This document shows positions 39,384 to 51,678 of a DNA stretch of 64,000 nucleotides, piece after piece. Source of the DNA: Epiperipatus broadwayi. Lineage: Eukaryota; Onychophora; Udeonychophora; Euonychophora; Peripatidae. Location of the stretch: NCBI GenBank assembly GCA_028023455.1, contig JAQFVV010012404.1, positions 13,813,421 to 13,877,420 of the forward strand. The letters are read 5' to 3'. Under the pieces are notes generated by a model, which was given only the letters and a program-made list of their open reading frames with translations, was not told the DNA's origin and ran no database searches. Position 1 is the stretch's first letter. Every line of letters begins with the position of its first letter. The position numbers and the translations under genes are program-made.

Positions 39384-42114
39384 TGTACCAGTCAGAATAG
39401 TATGTTCATTTAACAAGGTTTAGAATCTAAGCAAAAGTATCCTAAATCCACTCAAGCCCGAGATACACAGGTCAGGAGCAATCATGAATTCTGCCCTATT
39501 TGGTCTTCTCTAAAACTATAAAATTATAAACAACACTTCTGATGATAACATAAAAATTTATTCATACTGGTCCCAGAGACACAGCAGAGAAACATGAGAT
39601 CTATAGGGTAATTAATGTAAATAAATAATATCAAATATTGGCTCAATCAAATATCTTATGTGAAGGGACACTTTATAAATTTTAAAATGAATTGCACACA
39701 GCTAGCATTGCAAAAGAAACATGAATTATAAAATAGTATCCATCTAGAATGAGCAAAGACAGAACAACCCAGAGATAAATGTCCATTTAAAGTAATTAGT
39801 TATAACTTCTAAATATTCCTAACATTATTATAAATATTTAATGGAATTCAATGAGTGAGAGTCAGTAAGACACAACGCATGAGTAATTATTAAAACATAA
39901 TAATTTAATAAATATAAACAATTTAATTTACATTAGAAAACATAGCACAGATTTAATGCGGTTATTACTTTGCATAAAAGCAACTGATTTAGTATGCTAA
40001 TGAGTTATAATATAATAATAAATTAATGTTATCAATGCGGTGATCATTACTTTAAGTAATGATAAGGAAGTTTACAAATTCATCTGTAAAGAGAGGTTTA
40101 CTCTTGATATGATAGTTAATAATTTATTGTTTATGAGCATATTTGGGCCTGTACAAATGAGGAATGGGTTAACCTAATAAGTTTTACTGTGACAATCCTG
40201 AAATATTTGACTAATTATTAAATGAGTGGTTTACAAACATCACTGCACCATGTCTTATAGATAAAATGAGAACTACATATAAAAGAACTCACAGTACTAA
40301 CTATAATGACAGCGTTTAAAATGGAGATGTCCATCTTTGGACTGGAAGGCTTTATCACATATGTGATTCCACTTGTATTTATCACAAGGCGTTATTCAAA
40401 AATATGAGTGGTAAGGATTCCATGGTACACCCTCTGATGTTTCACATGCAGAGCCTTAATACTCTAATGTTCATCTTGAGATCAGTTATACCAAACCTCA
40501 TTCCTATACAAGTTACGTGAAGAAAATCCGGAGTTCGGATGAGTAAATATGATAAAGCAAAATATAATTCTTTAAAATGCTATCATAAGTAAGCAACGCG
40601 AATATGGCTTAAGTCTTAAATGACTAATGAAATAATTTAAGCTTAAATAAAGCAATAATAGCATGCATAACGCCATGATAAAATAATAACCCACTCAGCA
40701 TCGTACGTATAACTTTAATAAATTTAGGATGTCGAATATAGAAGAGGGAAAATATTGTTTCCTATTTAACAAGTCCAAGTATTTTAAACGACAATATATT
40801 ATAATTAATTTAACTCTTAATCGCGTATAAATAATAAATAGTTATTAAAATATATTAATAATCAAATTTATTAAAAGAACATAAATTGCATTTAAATATT
40901 GATAGTGATATGATTTTTAAACAATCCACCATTAAACATAATTTCAAAATATTTAACCGAGTGAACAGCGTTCAATAAGAAATTTTACATTTAACTATTT
41001 AAATATTCCAAAATTATCGGAATGATGATTGAAATAATATAAGTTCGCTAGATTAAAACATTAGCATATTAAAACTAATTTAATAAGATATATATTTAAA
41101 ATAAGTTTTGCCGCATGAAATAAAATAATTAGAGTGTGAAACTTTAAAAGCTAATGATAGATTTAAAGTACATAATTCTGTGCTTAGCGTTTCAAAAAAC
41201 GAGTTTAAAAACTTAAGAGAGAAAATCACAAATTTAATGATAATTAAGTTTATAATCAGTTATAAAATAAATAATGATTACATTCTTATTACAATTAAGA
41301 TTTAGGAAAGAAATGAAGTGAGGAGAATTAAGAGTTCATTCTTCCGCAAAACGGATTACCTTTAAAAGTTATGGTGGCCATTTATAATAATGTATATGAA
41401 GTTTACCAAGGTAAAATATTAATAAAATAATGGTAGGCATCTTCTAATATTCTTTTACAGTAAGACATAACAGTTCTCAAGTAGCGATGGATGGCAGATG
41501 GCAGGACAGAGACGATTTAAGATCAGGGAGGCAAATTGTTTTTACTCACAGTTCATATTGTTTCCACTCTCTACACAAATACCAAAGAGAAGAGTGATTT
41601 GAACTCCTTCCGTGCATTCCTAGAACTTCTGCTCCTCCTACACTTGAAATTTAGCAATATTGGAAGATGTAAACAATACGTTCCAGAAAGCAGATTATTT
41701 AAAAATATTTTTAAAATTGCAAATAACTTTAAAATATGATTTTTGGTTTGACTTGAAATGAGAATGATATTTTTAAATTGTAATAATACTTTTTAGAATT
41801 TCTGGCATTGCTTTAGCTCTACATTAATTGTATTTATTTTTATATCTGTAATACATACACGCACATACACAATTATCTAAGTGAAGGAAATTTACAAGCT
41901 TGAAAATAAAATATACTTAAGCTAAAATAATAATTCAACTGGTTACACATAACCTTTTCTTAAATAAACAGGGTGGAAGTGATATGTGTATATGTGTGTT
42001 CTTAACATTCCTGGATGACCAAGTAAACATATAAACAGGTTCAAACCCTACTTTAAAGGTATGTAATGTCATCAGGCAGTGAAATTAAATATGTACTACA
42101 GATTTACCACTTCA
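39384..42114 (-). repeat. 3' LTR of the Gypsy element (2731 bp)
   Basis: It begins tgtaccagtcagaatagtat and ends gatttaccacttca. It aligns end to end with 45398-48136. The 67-codon open frame at 41536-41739 also exists in the other LTR, but it runs antisense to the element and shows substitutions without clear constraint; I do not call it a gene. Confidence 0.93.
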
Positions 42115-42140
42115 CATTCCTGTAATTAGAGGAACAAACA
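42115..42140 (-). other. Weak polypurine-tract region next to the 3' LTR
   Basis: On the - strand the bases just before the 3' LTR read acaggaatg. This is only a short purine-rich stretch, so a functional plus-strand primer is not convincingly preserved. Confidence 0.25.
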
Positions 42141-42373
42141 AAAAAAATTTGTTAACAAAAAAGACTTTACTTATACCTTTAAAAATTGTTATTCCAAGTG
42201 GCAAAGAAACACATGGTCATCTAATAATAGCAAACTAGTCTGTCTATTCCCCACTACTATGTTTATGTCTCACTTCATGAAATTTTAACCACAATGTACT
42301 AATTGGAATCTCCCTATTCTCTTAAGTCCTTTTGAAAATCAATGGTCCTTCCTAATATCTCAAACACTTTTTA

Positions 42374-44960
42374 CTATTCTTTCCCTGGGTCAGGTGGTAT
42401 ATGTGGCTTTAATTGGCATGCATTGTAAGTGCCTTTAATTACTTCTCCTTCTCTTAAAAGGAAAGCATTTTCCCCACATTTCTTCTTAATTATATAAGGA
42501 CCTTTATATAAAGAGATAAATTTGTGGAACTCTTGGCATGTAACATTACTGCGCTTAGGAACTTTAAGCCACACTTGATCTCTTTCACAAAATCTATGAT
42601 GAGGAATACACCCCTTCCTAATTCTAATTTTGGCCATATGAGCTAACCTTGATCGAGCACGTTGCTGGTCACATTTTTGATCAATACAAACATCCTCATT
42701 TGGTAAGAATTTGAAAATCTCCGGGCATGGTTTGCCAAAGTGAAGATGCCTTGTCGTAAAACCTGTTGATTCATTAACTGATTGGTTAATAAAATCTGTT
42801 ATCTTCTTAGTATTGTTGACCCAACCTCTATGATTCTTAGAAGTATAGGTGCAGAATAGTCAGTTTATCTTTTTCATTACACGCTCGCATGGGTTAGATT
42901 GGGGGTTTCGAACCGATGTGAGATGATGTGTTAGTCCTTGTCGAAGAATCTAGGCTCTCCACTCCTTGGATGTGAATGCAGAACCACGGTCTGATAGCAA
43001 AATTTCAGGTTTACCTACTTAGGGAATTGTTTGTTTTGTAAAACCTGAATCACATTTCTGGAATCTGCTCATGGTACTGGATATGCTTAAACATATTTAG
43101 AGAAAACATCATAAGTAACTAACAGATACTGGAAGTGTCTAAATCTGGGCAAAGGACCATAGTGATCTATAGCCAATAATTCATTTGGCTTGGAAGCAAC
43201 AATAGGAATGACTGTCCCTGCATACGATTTTGTAAGGTGCTTTTTGATCTTGCACATAAGGAACAGCCTCTTAATATGGTCAAAATTTGAGCATACATTC
43301 CAGGCCAATAAAACCGTCTCACTGCCTCATCTGTTTTTCTGGGTCCATAATATCCAAGACTTTGATGAGTTGCATTTATAATTTGTTTCCTCATGTGGTG
43401 TGGTACCACAATTTTCCATGGATTGTCTTCTTTGTTTGTCCTAATATGTAATATTCCTTCCCTTATTTGATACAGACTTATCCTTTTGGCACTCAGTTTG
43501 GAAACATTTTCTTCTCTTTTCCTTAACACTGCACGAATGATATTTCCATATTAGAGATCCCTTTTCTTGCCAATATCTCATATTCTTTAAATCAGACTCA
43601 ACGGATATCTCATTAGCTGTGACCATTACCTTAGCAGTTTGATCGATAAGTTCCGGATTCTGAAGTGACATTGGTATGGGATTCCGGCTTAATATATCTG
43701 CCACTATATTTTCATGGCCTGGGCAATAAACTATACTATAGTTAAATTTTTGTAAAATGAGGCTCCACCTTATGAGCCTTTCATTTGTAAGGAAACTTTT
43801 ATTTAAGAATTCCAAACATTTGTGATCCGTGACTATGATAACTTCAGATCCCAAGAGAAATTTCCGAAACCTTTGGCATGCCCAAACAATGGCAAGTGTT
43901 TCTTGTTCGGTCGTAGTATAATTATTCTCTGCTCCTTTTAATATCCTGCTACAAAAATATAAAACCTCATGTTTTCCTTCCTCATCCACTTGAAACAGTA
44001 CAGCTCCCAAACCTTTCTTACTGCTGTCAGTCTGGACATAGAATGGACAATTAAAGTTAGGATGATGAAGTATCACAGTGTCAAGAAATTTCCTTTTAAT
44101 ATTAAAAAACTCCAATTCCACTTTTGCCCCTTCTGTAGTAACTCTACCATGTTGGATGTTTCTTGAGCAAAACCAGGATAAAATTTGTGGTAGAAATTAC
44201 ATAAACCCAAGAAAGATTGAATATGTTTGCGAGTAGTTGGGTGTGAAAAATCCTCTATTGCCTTAATTTTATCTGGGTGTGCTCATATTCCTTGCTCACC
44301 AATTCGATGGCCCAAGAAAGCTATTTCCCTGAGACCAAACAAACTCTTTTTTAAATTTATGGAAATGTTTTTTTACACTCCTTAAAAAACATTTCTAAAT
44401 ATTTTAAATGTTCCAATGGATTCTTAGATGCAATCACGATGTCATCAATATATGAAACCAAATGTTTTTGCAAGTCTTCTGACAAAACTTGGCTTAGACA
44501 TCTCACAAGTCCGGCTCCACTATTTATAAGTCCGAATGGCAATCTTTTGAACACATGAGTTCGCCCATTATTATGGAATTCTGTGTATTTATGGTCTCAT
44601 GGGTCTAAAACCATTTGCCAATAACTAGCAGTAAGATCTACAGTAGAAAACAGGCATTAGCCCGCTAACTTTACAAATAATTCTTGTGCTGAAGGAGGTA
44701 TGTCCCGCTCTGGAATAGTCATACTATTCAACTTCCAGGCATCTAAGCACAATCGAAGAGTACCATTTTTCTTTTTAACAACTACTAATGGATTATTATA
44801 TGGTAAAGGGCTTCTCTCAATGATGTTCCACTCTACCATTTGACGGATTTGTTTTTCAACTTCCTCATGGTACTGGAATGGAATTGGATAGGTTCAGGAT
44901 TGCACATACAAATTTTCCTTAACATGAATTCAGGTGGTATGTAACCTTCAGATAAATTTT
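42374..44960 (-). pseudogene. Gypsy pol fossil: RT, RNase H, integrase
   Basis: Domains occur in the order RT, RNase H, integrase, spread over frames with several stops. RT (about 44930-44357): VEKQIRQMVEWNIIERS, NPLVVVKKKNGTLRLCLD, FSTVDLTASYWQ, KRLPFGL and the catalytic YIDD at about 44440. RNase H (44121-43650): a QTDSS active-site Asp, TTEQETLAIVWA, VTDHK and ADILSRNP. Integrase: zinc-binding HQSLGYYGPRKT...CSLCARSK (about 43370-43230); core residues in LLAIDHYGPLPR (about 43170), LSDRGSAF (about 42990) and NPQSNPCERVM (about 42890), so all three DDE acids remain visible; C-terminal YKGPYIIKK (about 42500). The SNPCERVM variant resembles Osvaldo-type integrases, a tentative lineage hint. 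Stops inside the RT and integrase core and several frame changes rule out activity. gag and protease are absent. Confidence 0.9.
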
Positions 44961-45397
44961 TCTTTTTTGGGGGGGCTTTATTTCTCCTGGGACAGTTGAA
45001 AATATTTGTCTATTCTCCTTATTGTCACGAACACATATTAACAAATGTATAATATATATACACTGAGATAGTACAAGCTACACATATAATTAATTTATAT
45101 ATCTATTAACTATCTTATTACTTTTAAATAATTATTTTGACTAACAATACTGTTTTACTCACATAGATTATAGCATTTAACCAACAAAATTAATTACTGA
45201 ACCTACATTTAGATAATCTTGGAGACATTAAAATATAAGCCACCAAACATCAGCACTTTACATGGTGTAAGATTTAATTAATAGAGGCCTCAATGATTGA
45301 GCCAACAATAAGATAAGCAGTCTACAGGGTGTGATATTTAATTAATCGAGGCCCCAAACATTTGGGTCGCCAAGCCCAAGAAAGAAAAAAAAAGAAC
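44961..45397 (-). other. Leader region of the Gypsy element, gag missing
   Basis: This interval holds no gag or protease similarity. Near the 5' LTR it has a two-copy repeat, and TTGGCGACCC on the - strand (45364-45373), a TGG-initial sequence like a tRNA-complementary primer-binding site, about 25 bp from the LTR. The primer tRNA is not identified. Confidence 0.5.
45259..45372 (-). repeat. 64-bp-period duplication in the retroelement leader
   Basis: Copy 1 is 45259-45306 (tacatggtgtaag, ttaattaatagaggcc, tgattgagcca) and copy 2 is 45323-45372 (tacagggtgtgat, ttaattaatcgaggcc, catttgggtcgcca). The second carries the candidate primer-binding site and the first a decayed version of it. Confidence 0.65.
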
Positions 45398-48136
45398 TGT
45401 ACCGGTCAGAATTGCATGTTCATTTAACAAGGTTTAGAATCTAAGCAAAAGTACCCTAAATCCACTTATGCCTGAGATACACAGGTCAGGAGCAATCATG
45501 AATTCTGCCCTATTTGCTCTTCTCTAAAACTATAACATTATAAACAACACTTCTGATGATAACATGAAATTTTATTCATTCTGGTCCCAGAGACACAGCA
45601 GAGAAACATGAGATCTATAGGGTAATTAATGTAAATAAATAATATCAAATATTGGCTCAATCAAATATCTTATGTGAAGGGACACTTTATAAATTTTAAA
45701 ATGAATTGCACACAGCTAGCATTGCAAAAGAAACATGAATTATAAAATAGTATCCATCCAGAATGAGCAAAGACAGAACAACCCAGAGATAAATGTCCAT
45801 TTAAAGTAATTAGTTATAACTTCTAAATATTACTAACACTATTATAAATATTTAATGGAATTCAATGAGTGAGAGTCAGTAAGACACAACGCATGAGTAA
45901 TTATTAAAACATAATAATTTAATAAATATAAACAATTTAATTTACATTAGAAAACATAGCACAGATTTAATGCGGTTATTACTTTGCATATAAGCAACTG
46001 ATTTAGTATGCTAATGAGTTATAGTATAATAATAAATTAATGTTATCAATGCAGTGATCATTACTTTAAGTAATGATAAGGATGTTTACAAATTCATCTC
46101 TAAAGAGAGGTTTACTCTTGATATGATAGTTAATAATTTATCGTTTATGAGCATGTTTGGGCCTGTACAAATGAGGAATGGGTTAACCTAATAAGTTTTA
46201 CTGTGACAATTCTAAAATATTCGACTAATTATTAAATGAGTGGTTTACAAACATCACTGTGCCATGTCTTATAGATAAAATGAGAACTACATATAAAAGA
46301 ACTTGCAGTGCTAACTATAATGACAGCGTTTAAAATGGAGAAGATGTCCATCTTTGGATTAGAAGGCTTTATCTCATATATGATTCCACTTGTATTTATC
46401 ACAAGGCAATATTCAAAAATATGAGTGGTAAGGATTCCATGGTATGCCCTCTGATGTTTCACATGCAGAGCCTTAATACTCTAATGTTTATCTTGAGATC
46501 AGTTATACCAAACCTCATTCCTATACGAGTTACATGAAGAAAATCCTGAGTTCGGATGAGTAAATATGATAAAGCAAAATATAATTCTTTAAAATGCTAT
46601 CATAAGTAAGCAACGCGAATATGGTTTAAGTCTTAAATGACTAATGAAATAATTTAAGCTTAAATAAAGCAATAATAGCATGCGTAACGCCATGATAAAA
46701 TAATAACCCACTCAGCATCGTACGTATAACTTTAATAAATTTAGGATGTCGAATATAGAAGAGGGAAAAATATTATTTTTCCTATTTAACAAGCCCAAGT
46801 ATTCCTAAACGACAATATATTATAATTAATTTAACTCTTAATGGCATATAAGTAATAAATAGTTATTAAAATATATTAATAATCAAATTTATTAAAAGAA
46901 CATAAATTGCATTTAAATATCGATAGTGATATGATTTTTAAACAATCTGCCATTAAGCATAATTTCAAAATATTTAACCGAGCAAACAGCGTTCAATAAG
47001 AAATTTTACGTTTAACTATTTAAATATTCCAAAAATATCGGAATGATGATTGAAATAATATAAGTTCGCTAGATTAAAACATTAGCATACTAAAACTAAT
47101 TTAATAAGATATATATGTAAAATAAGTTTTGCCGCATGAAATAAAATAATTAGAGTGTGAAACTTTAAAAGCTAATGATAGATTTAAAGTACATAATTCT
47201 GTGCTTAGCATTTCAAAGAACGAGTTTAAAAACTTAAGAGAGAAAATCACAAATTTAATGATAATTAAGTTTATAATCAGTTATAAAATAAATAAAGATT
47301 ACATTCTGATTACAATTAAGATTTAGGAAAGAAATGAAGTGAGGAGAATTAAGAGTTCATTCTTCAGCAAAACGGATTACCTTTAAAAGTTATGGTGGCC
47401 ACTTATAATAACGTATACGAAGTTTACCAAGGTACAATATTAATAAAATAATGGTAGGTATCTTCCAATATTCTTTTACAGTAAAACATAACAGTTCTCA
47501 AGTAGCGATGGCATGGCAGAAGGCAGGACAGAGACAATTTAAGATCAGGGAGGCAAATTGTTTTTACTCACAGTTCATATTGTTTCCACTCTCTACACAA
47601 ATACCAGAGAGAAGAGTGATTTGAACTCCTTCCGTGTGTTCCTAAAACTTCTGCTCCTCCTATACTTGAAATTTAGCAATATTGGAAGATGTAAACAATA
47701 CATTCCAGAAAGCAGATTATTTAAACGTATTTTTAAAATTGCAAATATCTTTAAAATATGATTTTTGGTTTGACTTGAAATGAGAATGACATTTTTAAAT
47801 TGTAATAATACTTTTTAGAATTTCTGGCATTGCTTTAGCTCTACATTAATTGTATTTATTTTTATATCTGTAATACATATATGCACATACACAATTATCT
47901 AAGTGAAGGGAATTTACAAGCTTGAAAATAAAATATACTTAAGCTAAAATAATAATTCAACTGGTTACACATAACCTTTTCTTAAATAAACAGGGTGGAA
48001 GTGATATGTGTATATGTGTGTGCTTAACATTCCTGGATGACCAAATAAACATATAAACAGGTTCAAACCCTACTTTAAAGGTATGTAATGTCATCAGGCA
48101 GTGAAGTTAAATATGTACTACAGATTTACCACTTCA
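45398..48136 (-). repeat. 5' LTR of the Gypsy element (2739 bp)
   Basis: It begins tgtaccggtcagaattgcat and ends tttaccacttca directly before (TA)n. It is the upstream LTR for the - strand pol. It differs from the other LTR by scattered substitutions and a few small indels. Confidence 0.93.

Positions 48137-48164
<28 letters not shown>
48137..48164. repeat. (TA)n between two LTR elements
   Basis: This run links the CA end of the Gypsy LTR to the TG start of the next candidate LTR. Confidence 0.9.
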
Positions 48165-48167
<3 letters not shown>

Positions 48168-48537
48168 AACGTTTATTTATATACGTTGCAAATATATTGG
48201 CATTTGGTAGAAGCTAAAAAATAAAAGTAAATTTAGATTTTTTTTTGACTAATTTTTTTAAAAAAAAATAACGTACAATGAAAGTTAAATTATTCTTTCG
48301 GTTTTTTTTTATGTAATTAGAAATAAAAGTTAGAATTGGAGAGAACAAAAGACACAAATTACCAATCTAGATAAGAGAAAGTAAAAATATTTCAACTAAT
48401 TAAAGATGGCAGAATTATGCTGAAAAAAAATAGAGACTTTGTAACATAAATTTTATAAAGAATATATAAGATTATCAACGGATATTTTGACAAACAAAAG
48501 ATATGCGCAGAAGTCGGAAAACTGGGCCTCTAGAGAG

Positions 48538-48546
48538 TATAAAAGG
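48538..48546 (+). promoter_or_regulatory. TATA box of unit X
   Basis: TATAAAAGG is the clearest core-promoter match in the window. It is followed about 14 bp later by ATCAGTTTGA and lies 373 bp from the presumed LTR start. Confidence 0.5.
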
Positions 48547-48813
48547 CAGAGATCAGTTTGAAGGACATCTTGTTCGTTGGTTTCTCTAGTTGGTCTTGGA
48601 TAACAATAATATATCCAAGATCGCTCTACGCTGAAGTAATTCGGCATGTCGGAGTGAACCGGAGCTTCTGAAGACATCATGCCTGAAGATGTATACCAGA
48701 AAAGGTTTCGTGACCGACTAGGAGAATGGACCACAAGATCAAATAATAACCAAAAGGCCGAGCTCATTCTACCCAAAAAACTATGCATAGTTATCTACTA
48801 CTGAATTCCCAAA

Positions 48814-48827
48814 ACTTACCGGTAAGT
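48814..48827. other. 14-bp perfect palindrome with splice-donor-like core
   Basis: ACTTACCGGTAAGT is its own reverse complement. Each strand contains CCGGTAAGT, a near-consensus splice donor. Whether it is used is unknown. Confidence 0.6.
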
Positions 48828-49520
48828 AATGCTTCATTACTCCTGATTGTGACAAAATTAAGCGTTTGCAAACAAGTCTTAAAATAATCCCGATAGAGAC
48901 TTTCGTTTTTTCTGTACAAGAGACTTTTGTTTATACAGAACTTTTTAATTAATTATTTTATTTTATTGATTGCATCCTATTTGAATTAATATGTGTTCTC
49001 TCTAATTTACTTGATAAGTAATTTATTTCAAGTATTTTTTTTTATCTATTAGAATAAAAATATTTCTAATACCAATTTTCATTTGTGCGTTATTAATAAT
49101 AGTTATTATTTTTTATTATTAAATCTATTAGTAGTTTAATAAGATTTAAAAATGTAATTTACCTTTGCCAATATGTTTGAATAAGCCCAGGAATAATAAT
49201 CTTAAAAAATTAATTCTCGTTACGGTATGATGTAATACCGATTAGTTTAAAAGTATTTTTTTTTATTTGTGAGATGTTATATGACGATTTCAGTGAATTC
49301 TTAGGAATTCTGGCACCCAGATTAAATAAATTAAAAGCTGATTTCGTCAATAGCACAATTCTCAACAATTAATAGGCCGAGTTGATCAGGAAATATAGCT
49401 ATGTTTTTAGAATAGAAATATAACTTTCTTCTTTTTTGACATGGCTTGATCAACTCACGCGGAGTTTATATTAGCGTGTAGAGGCCTAGCAAAACGAAAA
49501 ACGTTATAATATATATATAT

Positions 49521-51670
49521 TGTAATGGGACTGCCTAATCACTGTATGCATAAAGGTGGGTACCTTCTGATGAGCAAAAAGGGTTTATCTTCATTGTCTA
49601 CTTTCATGCATACCTTTTTACATTGAACTCATACCTAAGAGAGAAAAGAATAAGATTTAAATAATACTAATTCTATCCTTATCTTATCACCTATGTATTG
49701 TAATTTACTCCCACTATTCTGGATTCCAAACTCAGGGAAACATATATGATCCCCAGGTTCAGGTAATATTTATGCCACCAAATACATAAAATATATAAAA
49801 TGAATATATGCCTATTTATGGGAATGGGTATAGCATATTGTATGCATGCAATTAACAATCGTGATATGTATATAAGGATATGATTAAACAGAATTTAACC
49901 ACAAAAAAATAAACCAAGAAACATGTTTTAACATATAAATAAATTTAATAAACATATATTCATAGTTTAGCATTTGGAGAATAAATATTATAACAAAATT
50001 AAGGAAACTCATTTAGACATCTGAGGTTATTTTTCATTTACATTCGATTTATACCAATGTTTCCCAGCCTGATCCCATAAAGAATAGCCACTACATGTCC
50101 TGATTAACATAAACAATCTTCATATTATATACATTATTATACATATAGTCACATATTTATTTATTTTTTTGTCTTAGCTAAGGCCATGATGGTTTAATAG
50201 ACCCTCTTGTTATATATAACATGTGTGTGATAAAAAAGAGTTATAAGTTTAAGACACAAATAATAATAAAAAAATATGCATAGAAAATATAAAAAAATAT
50301 TAATAATTAACACAAACTTTAGAATAAATGGTTAGTAAATGTGTGTGGGTGTTGTACATACATGAATGTAGAATTAATATATATCTTACCTTGTCTCATT
50401 TATAATGATTAGATTATTTCATAAGCAAGATTGTACCTCATAAATTTTGTCTATTCATAGTAATTAGGGACATTACTTTTATTATTAATTTTATAAATTT
50501 TAAATTAGTTATTCAGTCCTATATTAAAATAAAGAAAATAAAGTATTACATATAATATACAAACAATTAATTATCGATGACATCAACTTTATAAATGGGT
50601 TTTACAGTTCATAATGTTTTAATGGATTATTCTTATAATCCATGATAGTTGTTTTATGCATAGTTAAGAATTTGAACATCTAGTGGATTTGTTGATTTTA
50701 TTAGCCTTGAACTGGAGATTTGGAGTGAGATGTGAAAAGAAAGAATTCATCATGGATCATTTTGATATTTATTAATTCAGGCATGGAGAGATAAGACAAT
50801 CCCATATTGGAATTGGAAATTTCTAGTTCCATGGATGATGACTTTTCTTCCATGACATTCCCCTTGTTTTCAGCAATGCATGATTACTTTTGTCAATATT
50901 TATATAATTTTTTGTAGTTGAAATTAGTTGGAGAAGCATCAATATTCCTTCTACTACTGCATGTTTCAGATTTAAATCCAGAAATTTATAGTAAGGAATA
51001 AATGGGGATTTTTTTTAAAGATTTGAATGCTTTATTTTATTTGTAAATTATTAATTCGCGCGAACTCTTTCATGTTTTAGAACTAAAAGTTTCTACTCAT
51101 TTTCTAAAATCCTTGTGAAAGATTTCTTCATTAGTATTACGAGTTCAAATTGGTTGATACAAACTTTCAAATTTTTCTTTTAACTCCTTTATACAGGGAA
51201 TAGTAAATTTTTTTACTCAGTTAAAATATTTTTTTTCCTCCTTGAACAAAAAGTTTGTTGAATATCATATATATTAAGCCAGTTTGTGCTAATCTTTTTA
51301 CTTTATTGTTGATGTCATCTTTGGCTAAGTATTAACATAAACAATTTTTTAAAACAAAATTGTAAGAAAAAATAAAGAAATAAACATTGAAGTTTTCTTT
51401 ACTTTAATATAATATACATTTTTTTTTGATTGAGTTCATTTATTCGATCTATTGTATGTTGTGATATCCATTTGACCGGTTAGGTTTAAATTTTGTTTGA
51501 ATGTTTATTTATATTTGGCTTTAGATATTAGGTTGTGATAACTGGTTTGTTAGTTTATGTGCCCTAATATTATCTGATTCTATCACTAAATAAATAACAT
51601 TAATATCATGGGCTTGAATTGGGATTGGGTATTATGGGGTGTGTACTGGTTATGGGAGGCATCCATCACA
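49521..51670. mobile_element. Candidate solo LTR (unit Y)
   Basis: It starts tgtaatgggactgcc directly after atatatatat and ends ggaggcatccatcaca directly before atatatat. The termini are TG..CA with an inverted TGTRATGG, and atat on both sides fits a 4-bp duplication. There is no ORF over 60 codons in the 2150 bp and no retroelement protein. Identity of the family and transcription strand are unknown. Confidence 0.45.
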
Positions 51671-51678
51671 ATATATAT

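Larger units (their letters stand above)
39384..48136 (-). mobile_element. Ty3/Gypsy LTR retrotransposon with giant LTRs, gag-less
   Basis: Two near-identical LTRs (39384-42114 and 45398-48136) bracket a 3283-bp interior that encodes a decayed pol on the - strand, so the 5' LTR is the right-hand one. Both LTRs have TG..CA ends. The element sits in a (TA)n tract with atat on each side, consistent with a 4-bp duplication. RT, RNase H and integrase are present, but no gag or protease similarity exists between the 5' LTR and the RT, so the copy is an internally deleted or non-autonomous derivative. LTR-LTR divergence is a few percent by eye (about 5 percent in the first 240 bp, lower elsewhere), so the insertion is moderately old. 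Confidence 0.92.
48165..49508 (+). mobile_element. Candidate solo LTR (unit X)
   Basis: It starts tgtaacgttta after a (TA)n run and ends aaaacgttata before another, an imperfect inverted terminal pair. TATAAAAGG at 48538-48546, about 373 bp inside, is followed by an initiator-like ATCAGTTTG, and the downstream stretch to about 48840 is GC-richer, as in an R/U5 region. No internal domain adjoins it. The 111-codon - strand frame at 48453-48788 is antisense to the promoter and lacks a recognisable domain. It could be a non-LTR repeat, but the ends, promoter position and TA target match the other LTRs here. Confidence 0.5.

Noticed and set aside
41536-41739. 67-codon frame present in both giant LTRs (also 47558-47761)
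   Set aside because: Its presence in both copies follows from LTR identity. It is antisense to the element, and differences between the copies change amino acids freely.
48453-48788. 111-codon - strand frame in unit X
   Set aside because: It is antisense to the TATA promoter in the GC-richer part of the unit and has no recognisable domain.
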